Shown: positions 15,787 to 24,467, counted from the stretch's first letter. The stretch is DNA of 42,599 bases from Lachnospiraceae bacterium UBA2860 (GCA_002350625.1 DEFE01000018.1:33087-75685), one strand, 5' to 3'. Program-made: numbers and translations. The notes: generated from the sequence alone by a model not told the origin.

Positions 15787-16443
15787 TCACCGGCGCAGGT
15801 ATTCCGATGATACGGGGAACTCAAAATAGGTGTCCGGATAGGGCTCGCTTACCAGCGTGAAATGCCACCACTCGCAGTCGATTCCCTCGAAGCCGTTCCG
15901 CAGCATCGCCCGCCGGAGCGTCATGCGGTTCGCGTACTGCTCTTCCGTGATGCCCCGGTAATCCGGGTGGGAGATCTCGCTGAAGAGGTCGAAGGGGCTT
16001 CCCATATCCACTTCCTTGCCGGTCTTCATTTCGAGAAGCGTCAGGTCGACCGTGCTGCCTCTGCTGTGGCTGGATTTTTTGGCGATATAGCCTTGGGAAA
16101 AAAGCTCCTGCTTCACCAGATCCGGATAGAAGTAGGGCTTCATGCGGATATCCTGGTCCTCGATGCCCCACAGCACAAACTGGCGCACCGCCGCGGCCGG
16201 CCGGTACGCGTCGAAGATCTTCAGCTGGTAACCCTGGACGAACAATTCATTGCTGACAGCCTTCAGAGCCCGGGCGGCTTCCTTCGTGAGGAGCGCGCAG
16301 GGCTCTTCGTATCCGTCGATCCGCTCGCCGATGAAATTATAGGTGGAATAATACCGGATTTCCTGAACGATGTGCGGCACAAAATCCGCCAGAAGGACAA
16401 AATCGGAAGAGTCGTTCAGTTCGTGCGTATACGCTGCTTTCAT
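15787..16443 (-). CDS. VanX-like D-alanyl-D-alanine dipeptidase (M15 family)
   Basis: This 218-residue zinc dipeptidase of family M15D cleaves D-Ala-D-Ala in the cytoplasm. Visible active-site elements are FDAYRP, SHSRGSTVDLTL (metal-binding His and Asp) and the ending CEWWHF (catalytic Glu and metal His). I chose the start at 16443 (MKAAYTHELN), preceded by AAAGGAGA; the longer frame from 16500 adds a basic stretch without a ribosome site. There is no signal peptide. A TATAAT box lies at 16472-16477 on this strand, but the -35 region is weak. No VanH/VanA-type ligase genes are seen, so a role in peptidoglycan recycling or D-amino-acid use is more likely than glycopeptide resistance. Confidence 0.9.
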   Translation of the reverse strand: MKAAYTHELNDSSDFVLLADFVPHIVQEIRYYSTYNFIGERIDGYEEPCALLTKEAARALKAVSNELFVQGYQLKIFDAYRPAAAVRQFVLWGIEDQDIRMKPYFYPDLVKQELFSQGYIAKKSSHSRGSTVDLTLLEMKTGKEVDMGSPFDLFSEISHPDYRGITEEQYANRMTLRRAMLRNGFEGIDCEWWHFTLVSEPYPDTYFEFPVSSEYLRR

Positions 16444-16525
16444 GGGTCTTCTCCTTTTTGTGATTAAGGCCATTATACTACGGATGCATTCGGACGGCAC
16501 TGTGAATTTGCAGGGGCGCGCCGTC

Positions 16526-16554
16526 TTTACTTATGCTTCTATCTTCGATATAAT
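16526..16554 (+). promoter_or_regulatory. Promoter of the phosphatase / FHA-ABC operon
   Basis: TTTACT (16526-16531), a 17-bp spacer and TATAAT (16549-16554). The start expected near 16561 leaves a leader of about 64 nt. Confidence 0.6.
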
Positions 16555-16624
16555 TTCGACATATTCGATTCGTTTCTGACAGAGTTGATTGATAAAGCAG
16601 ACTACATCATAAAGGAGAAGATCC

Positions 16625-18514
16625 GTGAAGAAAAAGCGGGCATCCGGTCTTCTTGGTCAACTTTATATGCTGGTGATCATCTGCGTTGTGATTATCGGGG
16701 TGATTACGTATTTTTCCCAGTACCGTCTCGCAGAGGCCAGCCGGAAAAAAGGCATCCGCGAATATGTAGGAGAGGTGTCGGGAGAGACCATAGATGCCGT
16801 GAAAGAATATCCCGCGTACAAGTGGCTCCTGCGCTACTGGTATGAACACGCGGACCTGCTCGACATCGAGTATGACGTCAATTACACGACCGGACATAAG
16901 ACGAAGGAGAAGGCGGAGCTCCTCCTTGCGCGTCATCCGGGGATCCTGCTGCACTATCTGACGGAGGACGAAGCGGAGGCCCTGTCCCCGGAGGATCAGA
17001 AGCTGTACGCGGAGGTCATCTATTCCTGGCTGATTACGAGACTCAACCAGATTAAAAAGCACTACAACGCCTCTTATCTGTACTGCGTGGTGACGGATTC
17101 GGACGTCAGCCCCCGCCCTTATGCGGAGCAGTTCTTTGTGTTCAGCGCGGCGGATCCGGGCGCCGTGCGCGGGACCGAATACAAACAGGTGTATACCGCC
17201 GGCAAGATCACGGATGTCTCAGACAATAAGAGCCTGCAGGACGCCATGCGCGAAGCCGTGGAGAGCGCCCGCACGCAGACGTCCTATCACGTGCGCGTGC
17301 CGTCGCTCGACGAGAGCGGCGGCTACATGGACGAGTACACGTTCCTGGAGTGGGTCGGGCCGCGCCCTGCGCTGATCGGCATTTCCTTTAACCTGGCAGA
17401 CATTCTTAAGCAGGTAAAATCCGAGACCTGGCGCGGGACGGTCATCGCGATGCTCTATCAGTTCTTTCTGCTGCAGATCATCATGTGCCACCTGCTCTTC
17501 TTCGGCATCCGCCCGCTCCGGGATGTGCTGGATAATATCCGGAAGTACACGGAGAATAAAAAGAGCGACGAGGTGCGCAAAAATCTCACGGAGGCACTGT
17601 CCGGAAGGACTGCGGTCGCCGTCCGGCACAATGAGATCGGCCGGCTTGCGGAAGACTTTATCGGCCTCACGGAGGAGATGGACGACCACGTGCGGCGGAT
17701 CGAGAAGATCACGGCTGAGAATGAGCGCATCGAGGTCGAGCTGGACGTCGCCTCCAAGATCCAGGCGCAGATGCTGCCCGATCCGCACCCGGTTTTCCCG
17801 GATCATCCGGAGATCGACATCTGCGCGTACATGGACCCGGCGAAGGAAGTGGGCGGCGATTTCTATGACTACTTTTTGATTGATGACGATCATCTGGCGC
17901 TTGTCATCGCGGACGTCTCCAGCAAGGGCGTGCCGGCGGCGCTCTTTATGGTGATCGCCAAGACGCTGATCAAGAACAGAGGACAGATGGGAGAAGGACC
18001 GGCCGCGCTGCTGTGCCAGGTCAATAACGAGCTGAACGAGCGGAATGAGGCGGGCTTCTTTGTGACGGTCTGGATCGCCGTCATAGAGCTGTCCACGGGA
18101 AAAGGCGTCGCCGCAAATGCCGGCCACGAGCATCCCGTGATCTGCAGAAAGGGCGGCAGCTTCGAGCTGGTGACCTACAAGCATTCTCCCGCGGTGGGCC
18201 TGATCGAAGACATTCCTTATAAGGAGCACAGCTTTGAACTTTCGCCCGGGGACCGGCTGTTCGTCTACACGGACGGCGTGCCCGAGGCGACAAACGCGGA
18301 GAATGAGCTCTTTGGCACGGACCGGATGCTCGAATGCCTGAACCGCGACCCCGGGGCGCCAAACGAAGCAGTGCTGGAGTCGCTGCGCGAGGAGATCGAT
18401 CTGTTCACAGAGGGCGTGGATCAGTTTGATGACATCACCATGCTCTGCTACTGGCATAAAAAGGGAACGGACGCGGACGGACAAAAGGAGACGTCCGGAT
18501 CGGAGGCGAAATGA
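16625..18514 (+). CDS. Membrane-anchored SpoIIE/PP2C-type serine phosphatase
   Basis: This 629-residue membrane protein has TM1 at about 10-29, an extracellular sensing domain at about 30-268, TM2 at about 270-293, a HAMP-like linker with coiled coil to about 375, and a SpoIIE-type PPM phosphatase domain from about 400 to 610. Metal-binding motifs are present: EVGGDFYDYF, VIADVSSKGVPAAL, NAGHEHP and a final DDITMLCY. Such enzymes dephosphorylate Ser/Thr phosphoproteins, often anti-sigma-factor antagonists. Translation begins at GTG 16625 with AAGGAG just upstream. It overlaps the next gene (ATGA-type), and the third gene encodes an FHA-domain transporter. FHA domains bind phosphothreonine, which suggests the phosphatase resets the transporter. 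No matching kinase is in the window. Confidence 0.88.
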   Translation: MKKKRASGLLGQLYMLVIICVVIIGVITYFSQYRLAEASRKKGIREYVGEVSGETIDAVKEYPAYKWLLRYWYEHADLLDIEYDVNYTTGHKTKEKAELLLARHPGILLHYLTEDEAEALSPEDQKLYAEVIYSWLITRLNQIKKHYNASYLYCVVTDSDVSPRPYAEQFFVFSAADPGAVRGTEYKQVYTAGKITDVSDNKSLQDAMREAVESARTQTSYHVRVPSLDESGGYMDEYTFLEWVGPRPALIGISFNLADILKQVKSETWRGTVIAMLYQFFLLQIIMCHLLFFGIRPLRDVLDNIRKYTENKKSDEVRKNLTEALSGRTAVAVRHNEIGRLAEDFIGLTEEMDDHVRRIEKITAENERIEVELDVASKIQAQMLPDPHPVFPDHPEIDICAYMDPAKEVGGDFYDYFLIDDDHLALVIADVSSKGVPAALFMVIAKTLIKNRGQMGEGPAALLCQVNNELNERNEAGFFVTVWIAVIELSTGKGVAANAGHEHPVICRKGGSFELVTYKHSPAVGLIEDIPYKEHSFELSPGDRLFVYTDGVPEATNAENELFGTDRMLECLNRDPGAPNEAVLESLREEIDLFTEGVDQFDDITMLCYWHKKGTDADGQKETSGSEAK

Positions 18515-19263
18515 AGAGGAAGATCTTGAGCGGGCTTCTTGCCGCAGCCATCATGCTCATGAGCACATGCGGTCACGCGGTCGGTACCTGTGCGGCGGCG
18601 GAGAGCGCGGCGGCGGAGAGTACGGCATCGGAAGCAGCAGTGGAATCTGCCGCGGAAGCAGCAGAGGAGTCTGCCGAAGAGGCTGCTGAGTCCGCTGCGG
18701 AAGCGGCAGAGGAATCTGCCGCAGCGGCAGCTGAGTCCGCCGCGGAAGCGGCTGCGGAAGAGGGCGGCTGGGATGATCCGGAGAGCGCCGGGGGGGACGG
18801 GCTCAGCCAGGAGGAATTCATCAAGAATATAGACGCGATCGAAGAGCTTCTAAGGTCCGAGGACCTGCGGCACCTGCTCACTTACAAGGAAGTGCAGGAC
18901 CTGCTGGACGAGATCATCCGGGACGTGATGAAATTTCACGACACGGAGCCGGACCTGTTTGCAAAGATCCTTGAGACCTTCGGACTCAAGGAGAGGTACG
19001 TCAATCTGATCATGGCCTGCCTCGCTGTCATTGAGACGGCCGGGAGTGAACTTGAGGCCTATCTTGAGACGGAAGAAGGGATGAAGCTGAACGAAGACGT
19101 GAAGGAACTTCTTCGGACGCCGGAAGCGGTCAACAGGCTGCTCGATATATACGCCCTGATGATCGAAGAAGGCGTATCGGCCGTCGGAACGGCAGCGGAA
19201 AGCGAAGGCACCCGGCAGCTGCTGGAGCTGATCAAGCATGTGAATGTGGAGGAGATTGCGTGA
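18511..19263 (+). CDS. Exported Ala/Glu/Ser-repeat protein of unknown function
   Basis: This 250-residue protein has a signal peptide (residues 1 to about 25, KRKILSGLLAAAIMLMST), then a low-complexity helical region of Ala, Glu and Ser (about 28-85), a GGWDDPESAGGDG hinge, and an all-helical acidic C-terminal domain (about 100-250). Cysteines at 20 and 27 lack a standard lipobox, so lipid anchoring is doubtful. In the repeat, ESA recurs every 7-8 residues, giving a 15-residue period. The gene starts inside the end of the phosphatase gene and its stop overlaps the start of the FHA-ABC gene, so all three are translationally coupled. It may be the cargo or an extracytoplasmic partner of that transporter; this is inference. 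Confidence 0.8.
   Translation: MKRKILSGLLAAAIMLMSTCGHAVGTCAAAESAAAESTASEAAVESAAEAAEESAEEAAESAAEAAEESAAAAAESAAEAAAEEGGWDDPESAGGDGLSQEEFIKNIDAIEELLRSEDLRHLLTYKEVQDLLDEIIRDVMKFHDTEPDLFAKILETFGLKERYVNLIMACLAVIETAGSELEAYLETEEGMKLNEDVKELLRTPEAVNRLLDIYALMIEEGVSAVGTAAESEGTRQLLELIKHVNVEEIA
18640..18765 (+). repeat. Coding repeat for the Ala/Glu/Ser segment, about 45-bp period
   Basis: Codons for Glu-Ser-Ala recur at 8- then 7-residue steps, making a diverged 45-bp unit seen nearly three times. Synonymous codons vary between copies, so the peptide pattern appears selected. Confidence 0.7.
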
Positions 19264-21752
19264 TGCAGAGCGGAAACAGAAAGCATATACCGGCCGGCCT
19301 GGTGTTTTTTGAGAACCAGGAGAAGCCGAGACAGTACGTCATCTTTGAGAGAGCGCTGATCAAGGGAAACTGCGACTCGGAAGTTTTCACCACCACGTCG
19401 CTTCAGCTCACCTATCCTTTCCTCGACAAAACACAGAGCGAGATCACTTTCAGGGACGGTAAGTGGTATTTCAAGAATCTCTCCAGTGACGTCTTCACCT
19501 TCGTCGGGGGAAAAAGTCTCGGAAATGGCGCGGAGGCGGAGCTTAAAGACGGCATGGTGATCCGTCTGGCGAACGGCCGCATGCTGACCGCCATCTTCTT
19601 TGAGGAATTTGTGAGCGGCCGGGACTGGAATATCATCAATATGGACAACGGCCGGCACGAGGTCTACATCACGGACAGGCAGGACGAGGAGGAGGCGGCA
19701 TTTTCCTTCTTGTATCAGGACGGACAGTGGACGCTCAAGGAGATGCGGGCGAAGAATGTCCTCTTAAATGGCAAGGATGTCGATGAGACCGTCCGGATCA
19801 AGATCGATGACATCATCCAGCTCGGCGACACGAAGTTCGTCTTCGAGGGCTCCGGCCTCGTCTACGGCTACCGGACGGTGTCGAACGGACTGAGCATCCG
19901 CATCGACGAAAGAAGCGCGCACCAGGCGCTCAAGAAGGTGACGCTTCTCAAGGACATCAATCTGGAGATTGAGCCCGGCAACATGGTCCTCATCCTGGGC
20001 GGCTCCGGCGCGGGCAAGAGTACCTTTGTCAACGCCGTGACCGGCTACGAGAAGGCGAAGGCCACGATCCGCGAGGGCGGCTACGACTACTACAGGGACT
20101 ATGGGCAGGTCAAGCACCGCATCGGCTTTGTGCCGCAGGAAAACCTGATGCGCGAGGAGGACACGGTGGGCGACACCGTGAAAAATGCCGCCGAGGTGCG
20201 CCTCCCGATGGATATGCCCGAGGAAGAGAAGGAGAAGCGGGCCGCGGCCGTTCTTGAGATGTTCGGCCTCTCGGGCAGAGAGAGGGAGCTGGTCTCCAAG
20301 CTCTCCGGCGGCCAGAAGAAGCGCCTTTCGATCTGTATGGAATTTGTCGCCTCCCCGTATCTCTTCATCCTCGACGAGCCGGATTCCGGCCTGGACGGCA
20401 TCATGGCCATGGAGCTCATGGAGAACCTGCGGCTGATCGCCTGCCAGGGAAGAATCGTCATGGTCATCACGCACGCGCCGGACCGCGTGGCGCACCTGTT
20501 TGACAAGGTGATCGTGCTCGCCAAGGGAACCGAGACGAAGATCGGCCAGCTGGCCTTCTACGGCGGGATCGATGAGGCGAAGGAATTCTTCGGCGTCCCC
20601 ACCCTCGAAGAGGTGGTCCGGAGGATCAATGCAAAGAATGAGGGCGGCGAGGGACGCGCGGACGAATTCATCGAGAAATACAAGACCTACGCCGCGGAGC
20701 GCGACAAAGCGGAGGGGGCCGAGGACTTCTATCAGGAAGCGGTCGAAAAGGACGAAAAAGACAGCATCGCGATGGCGCTCAAGGACGAGAAGTCCATGGC
20801 GAGAGGCGGCGCGGACGGCCTCCGGACGAGGATGGAGCAGATCCCTGTCTATCTGGGCAAGCAGTTCCGCCTGTTCTTCACGCAGAAGAACTGGAAGGTC
20901 CTGCCGCTGGCGGCGATTATCGCTTACCTCGTGGTCTATGTCCTAGGAAGCGCGATGTTCAGGAACATGGAGTACACGAAGTACGGCTCGCTCGCGCTGG
21001 TCTGCGTGTGTATCTGGAACGGCATGTTCAACGCCATTCAGGTGGTCTGCAAGGAGAGGAGCATCATCAAGAGAGAGCACCGCGCGGGTCTCCATATCTC
21101 CTCCTATCTGGCGTCTCATATGATCTATCAGGCGATTATCTGCCTCCTGCAGGTCGTCATCACGCTGGTGATCTTCAATCTTTTCGGCATGTACTTCCCG
21201 AACAAGGGCCTCATCACGGGCTTCTTCGCACTGGACGCCGCGATCTCGATGTTCCTCGCGACCTATGCGGCGGACATGCTGGGACTTATGGTCTCCTGCA
21301 TCGTGAGATCGACGACCACGGCGATGACGGTGATGCCGTTCCTCCTGATCGTGCAGCTCGTGTTTGCCGGCTCGATCTTCCCGCTGAACCGGCCGACGGC
21401 ACAGGTCCTCGCCAATTTCACGATCAGCAACTGGGGCATCAACGCGATCAACATCGCGGCGGATTACAACAGCCAGAAGTCCTCCGCCATATACGCAGCG
21501 ATTGATCAGCTGAAGGACGACCCGGACGAGGCGGCGAATGACGACTTTTTGAGCAAGTTCAAGGACGTGCTTGAAATCGACGAAGTGAAGGACCGCGTCG
21601 AGACTTACACGGCGGAGAAGATGCAGGTCAAGGAGTTCGAGTATACAAGGAAAAATCTTTTGAAATGCTGGGGGATCCTGGCCGCATTTGCGGCGATCTA
21701 CGCGATCATCGGACTGCTGTGCCTTGAAATGGTGGATAAAGATAAACGGTGA
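19263..21752 (+). CDS. FHA-domain ABC transporter, fused ATPase-permease (ABC-2/ABCG-like)
   Basis: This 829-residue fusion has two FHA-like beta domains in the first 200 residues, then an ABC ATPase. The ATPase has Walker A GGSGAGKST near 246, signature LSGGQKKRLS near 347 and Walker B LFILDEPDSGLDG near 368, followed by an acidic linker. An ABC-2 permease with about six TM segments runs from about 545 to 825. ATPase-first order with one permease half is the ABCG layout, so it should act as a homodimeric exporter. Both FHA domains lack the usual Gly-Arg and Ser-x-x-His residues (TQSEI in place of SRxHA), so phosphothreonine binding is doubtful. The ATG at 19263 overlaps the upstream stop; a GTG at 19260 is an alternative. 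It is partnered with the phosphatase and the exported repeat protein. Confidence 0.88.
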   Translation: MQSGNRKHIPAGLVFFENQEKPRQYVIFERALIKGNCDSEVFTTTSLQLTYPFLDKTQSEITFRDGKWYFKNLSSDVFTFVGGKSLGNGAEAELKDGMVIRLANGRMLTAIFFEEFVSGRDWNIINMDNGRHEVYITDRQDEEEAAFSFLYQDGQWTLKEMRAKNVLLNGKDVDETVRIKIDDIIQLGDTKFVFEGSGLVYGYRTVSNGLSIRIDERSAHQALKKVTLLKDINLEIEPGNMVLILGGSGAGKSTFVNAVTGYEKAKATIREGGYDYYRDYGQVKHRIGFVPQENLMREEDTVGDTVKNAAEVRLPMDMPEEEKEKRAAAVLEMFGLSGRERELVSKLSGGQKKRLSICMEFVASPYLFILDEPDSGLDGIMAMELMENLRLIACQGRIVMVITHAPDRVAHLFDKVIVLAKGTETKIGQLAFYGGIDEAKEFFGVPTLEEVVRRINAKNEGGEGRADEFIEKYKTYAAERDKAEGAEDFYQEAVEKDEKDSIAMALKDEKSMARGGADGLRTRMEQIPVYLGKQFRLFFTQKNWKVLPLAAIIAYLVVYVLGSAMFRNMEYTKYGSLALVCVCIWNGMFNAIQVVCKERSIIKREHRAGLHISSYLASHMIYQAIICLLQVVITLVIFNLFGMYFPNKGLITGFFALDAAISMFLATYAADMLGLMVSCIVRSTTTAMTVMPFLLIVQLVFAGSIFPLNRPTAQVLANFTISNWGINAINIAADYNSQKSSAIYAAIDQLKDDPDEAANDDFLSKFKDVLEIDEVKDRVETYTAEKMQVKEFEYTRKNLLKCWGILAAFAAIYAIIGLLCLEMVDKDKR

Positions 21753-21756
21753 GGCC

Positions 21757-21820
21757 GCCGGCGCGCCGCTTCATCGGGCAGAGCGCCGGCAGAAGAAGGC
21801 TCCCGCTTATGACGGGAGCC
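21757..21820. terminator. Bidirectional terminator region between convergent genes
   Basis: Hairpin A pairs GCCGGCGC (21757-21764) with GCGCCGGC (21783-21790). Hairpin B pairs GGCTCCCG (21798-21805) with CGGGAGCC (21813-21820) and overlaps the last codons and stop of the GDPD gene. Neither has a good T run on the plus strand. Confidence 0.55.
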
Positions 21821-23459
21821 AGAATGCTTTATCTGTCGTGATATAATCCACGCCGTTAAAGAGAAGGTTCTCGACGGAGGCTTTTCTGTTAACCGTCCAG
21901 AGGCCGACCTTAGCGCCGCCCGCCCGCAGTTCATTAAGGACGGGCAGGGAGATATATTTGAAGTCGAGACTGTAATCGAAGCCGTACTCTGTACAGATGG
22001 CCTTCATATTGGTAGTCAGATTGTTGCCGAGATACTGGAATGTGACCTGCCCGGAGCTGCTTTCGGGCAGGATTTCTTTTATGGCGGTGAGCCACTTGCT
22101 GTCGAAGGAGATAAAGTAATACGGGCGGCTGCCCATGAGCCCGTTCACGAGCGTAAAAAGCTGCAGCGCCTCCTCTTCACTTCCGCTAAAAGAACCTTTT
22201 AGCTCGATCACGGGAACCATGCCGTACTGAATACAGACAGTGAGGTATTCATCGAGGGTCGCCACGGTCGTCGCGTCGGCGTCGTCCTTCAGGGCGTCGA
22301 TGCCGTTTCCGCTGATGATCTTAAGCGCCTTGATCTCTTCAAGCGTCATGTCCTCCGGCTTTCTTACGTCCCCGCACATCCTTGAGAAGCTCGCGTCGTG
22401 CAGCAGGATGTAGTGCCCGTCCGCTGTCTTCCGGACGTCTGTCTCGGCGCCCCAGAACCCGGCCTCGCCGGCCAGGATATAGGCCTTGAGCGTATTCTCC
22501 GGTGCGATGGAGCTGTAGCCTCTGTGGGCGATAAAGCGCGTGCTGTCCTTCAGGATTTTGAAGTGAACATCCGCGGTGAAGGACACGCTCTGTCCCTCGG
22601 CGTTGTCGACCTGCGCCGTGATGACGGCCTTGCCGGGCTGATGGCCCGTGACGGTGCCATGCTCATCGACGGACGCGGTCTCCGGATCCGAGGAATACCA
22701 TCTGATGCCGGATGCGGCCGCGCTGTCTGCGGTCCCTTCGAGCGCGCAGGCATAGGTCTCTCCGATGAATATTTCCGCGGTGCTGACCGGCATGGAGATC
22801 GCGCATACCCGCACCTTATACCTTTTTACGATCCCGGAGCCGTCCACGGCCTTTGCCTTGATGTACGCGGTGCCGGCTTTTTTAGCGGTCACGAGGCCGG
22901 TCCCGTTTACCGCGGCGACGGCTTCGTTTGAAGAGGAATAGACCAGCTGCTTTTTGAGATTCGCGTTTTTCGGCACGACGGCCGGCGGATTCTTACAGAC
23001 GTCTCCCGGATAGAGGGAGATGAGCGTCTCCGGGAAGGTTAGCTTTTTCAGCTTTGTTTTGCACTTTCTTACGGTCACCCGGCACTTGAGTGCCGGTTTC
23101 TTTTTTCCTTTGATGTAACAGGTGACTGTCGTAGTGCCCGGCTTCACGAACTTTACCCGGCACGTCGCGCCCCGGGTGTTTTTCAGCTTGACAACGCCCG
23201 CGTTGCCGGTCTTCCAGCGCAGCTTTGAGGCCTTCGCGCCGGCAACGGTCACCGTGAAGCTGCCCGAGGTGCCGGTATAAGCGGACTTCTTCTTCGGGAA
23301 GGACTCCCTCTTAATCTTTACGGTGCCGGCCGATACGGCGGCGGCGGACAGAAACAGGGCCGCGAGGAAGCACAAAAGGACAGGAAAAACGCGCCGCCCG
23401 AGGGGTGCGGCCGCGAAATGCGCGTTTTTATATGCTGCTGATCGATGAAAATGGTTCAT
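21807..23459 (-). CDS. Secreted glycerophosphodiester phosphodiesterase with Ig-like (BIG2) domains
   Basis: This 550-residue secreted enzyme has a signal peptide with a long basic n-region (hydrophobic core VFPVLLCFLAALFLSAAA), about three bacterial Ig-like domains (residues about 40-310, with repeated T-V-T and S-xx-xA-V patterns) and a C-terminal GDPD domain. Family motifs are FIAHRGYSSIAPENT, GAETDVRKTADGHYILLHD, PVIELKG and GLWTVN. GDPDs hydrolyse glycerophosphodiesters, which could come from teichoic acid or phospholipid head groups. I chose the ATG at 23459, which has GGAGAC eight bases upstream. The ATG at 23486 would lie only about 3 nt after the predicted transcription start and lacks a ribosome site. 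It is divergent from an L,D-transpeptidase gene with a similar Ig domain. Confidence 0.88.
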   Translation of the reverse strand: MNHFHRSAAYKNAHFAAAPLGRRVFPVLLCFLAALFLSAAAVSAGTVKIKRESFPKKKSAYTGTSGSFTVTVAGAKASKLRWKTGNAGVVKLKNTRGATCRVKFVKPGTTTVTCYIKGKKKPALKCRVTVRKCKTKLKKLTFPETLISLYPGDVCKNPPAVVPKNANLKKQLVYSSSNEAVAAVNGTGLVTAKKAGTAYIKAKAVDGSGIVKRYKVRVCAISMPVSTAEIFIGETYACALEGTADSAAASGIRWYSSDPETASVDEHGTVTGHQPGKAVITAQVDNAEGQSVSFTADVHFKILKDSTRFIAHRGYSSIAPENTLKAYILAGEAGFWGAETDVRKTADGHYILLHDASFSRMCGDVRKPEDMTLEEIKALKIISGNGIDALKDDADATTVATLDEYLTVCIQYGMVPVIELKGSFSGSEEEALQLFTLVNGLMGSRPYYFISFDSKWLTAIKEILPESSSGQVTFQYLGNNLTTNMKAICTEYGFDYSLDFKYISLPVLNELRAGGAKVGLWTVNRKASVENLLFNGVDYITTDKAFWLPS

Positions 23460-23496
23460 CTGCGGATGTCTCCGGTCTGGATTCATATATTGGAAG

Positions 23497-23524
23497 ATTA
23501 TACCACGAACCGCGGAAGCCGCAA
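23497..23524 (-). promoter_or_regulatory. Promoter of the GDPD gene
   Basis: On the minus strand, TTGCGG (23524-23519), a 16-bp spacer and TATAAT (23502-23497). The start falls near 23489, which excludes the longer ORF start as a normal initiation site. Confidence 0.6.
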
Positions 23525-23530
23525 TCGGTA

Positions 23531-23559
23531 TGGACAGGGAAATGCGGGCATTTTATAAT
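23531..23559 (+). promoter_or_regulatory. Promoter of the L,D-transpeptidase gene
   Basis: TGGACA (23531-23536), a 17-bp spacer and TATAAT (23554-23559). It stands back to back with the GDPD promoter: the two -35 boxes are 6 bp apart, so one regulator could act on both genes. Confidence 0.75.
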
Positions 23560-23620
23560 ATGTTCATCAAATAACCGCACGCCACACCGGGAGGGAAAAG
23601 GGGAAAAGGAGGAAGACCTG

Positions 23621-24385
23621 ATGAAGCTGAACAAAGGACTGTTGAAACTCATGGTGCTGTTTACACTGTGCATCTGCCTGAACGGCGTGAGCGCTTACGC
23701 AGTTCCGGATGAAGTGCCGGTGAAGACCGTGAATGTGGCGCTCAAGAACAGTGAGAAGCGGACGCTGAAATTTATGAAGGGGCAGAAGCTCCAGATGCTT
23801 CGCTTCGGCATGAAGATGAAGCGGACGACATTTACGTCATCGAAACCGGCGGTGGCGACGGTGTCCTCCACGGGCCTCATCCGGACAAAAAAGGTCGGAA
23901 CCACGACGATCACCGTCAGCTCCAGAGGGTATACCTGCAAGTACAAACTCAAGGTGACGGCGAAGAACACGATCTACGATATGGCGAACAAGTACAGCCG
24001 GAACATGAAGTACTTTATCATGGTGGACCGGGCCAAAACGACGGTGTATATCCTCAAGAAAAACTACGGCGAGTACCGGCTGCTGAAGACCTTCCGCTGC
24101 TGCGTGGGCAAGCCTTCCACGCCGACGCCTGCCGGCTCCTACAGCATCCGGGGCAAGGGCGACTACTTCGTCACGGACGGCAACAACCGCTGCTGGTATT
24201 TCTCGCAGTTCGTCGGCGCCTTCATGTTCCACTCGCAGGTTTACAGCCCCGCGGACACACCGTCGGTGCTGGTGGACGGCTCCATGGGCGTGGCCTGCAC
24301 GCACGGCTGCGTGCGGCTGTATATCAAGAACGCGAAGTGGATTAAGGACACGATCCCCTTCGGGACGCGCGTGCTGATCGTATAA
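23621..24385 (+). CDS. L,D-transpeptidase (YkuD) with Ig-like domain, secreted
   Basis: This 254-residue exported protein has a signal peptide at residues 1-26 (LLKLMVLFTLCICLNGVSAYA), one BIG2-like Ig domain at about 45-115 (SSKPAVATVSSTGLIRTKK) and a YkuD catalytic domain at about 120-254. The active-site signature is HGCVRLY with His228 and catalytic Cys230, preceded by FMFHSQVYS. These enzymes make 3-3 cross-links in peptidoglycan or attach proteins to it. I chose the ATG at 23621, with AAAAGGAGGA upstream; the open frame back to 23405 overlaps the divergent gene and has no ribosome site. The downstream hairpins end the transcript. Confidence 0.92.
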   Translation: MKLNKGLLKLMVLFTLCICLNGVSAYAVPDEVPVKTVNVALKNSEKRTLKFMKGQKLQMLRFGMKMKRTTFTSSKPAVATVSSTGLIRTKKVGTTTITVSSRGYTCKYKLKVTAKNTIYDMANKYSRNMKYFIMVDRAKTTVYILKKNYGEYRLLKTFRCCVGKPSTPTPAGSYSIRGKGDYFVTDGNNRCWYFSQFVGAFMFHSQVYSPADTPSVLVDGSMGVACTHGCVRLYIKNAKWIKDTIPFGTRVLIV

Positions 24386-24391
24386 AAAACA

Positions 24392-24433
24392 TGACAAGGG
24401 GTCTGACCCCTTGTCATATTGCATACAATATAA
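24392..24433. repeat. 42-bp palindromic dispersed element, copy 1
   Basis: A near-perfect hairpin, TGACAAGGGGTC / GACCCCTTGTCA around a single T, is followed by an AT-rich palindrome, ATATTGCATACAATAT (one mismatch). The same 42 bases with two changes occur at 42520-42561. Here it may also terminate the L,D-transpeptidase transcript. Confidence 0.85.
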
Positions 24434-24437
24434 ACAT

Positions 24438-24463
24438 GACAGGGGGCCATTGTGCCCCCTGTC
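24438..24463. terminator. Hairpin terminator between convergent genes
   Basis: GACAGGGGGC (24438-24447) pairs with GCCCCCTGTC (24454-24463), ten perfect pairs, starting four bases past the stop of the minus-strand DUF362 gene. It can serve transcripts from either side. Confidence 0.7.
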
Positions 24464-24467
24464 GGAT

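Noticed and set aside
15787..16443. VanX-like gene as part of a vancomycin-resistance cluster
   Set aside because: No VanH, VanA/B-type ligase, VanR or VanS gene lies nearby. Stand-alone VanX-like dipeptidases are common in Clostridia.
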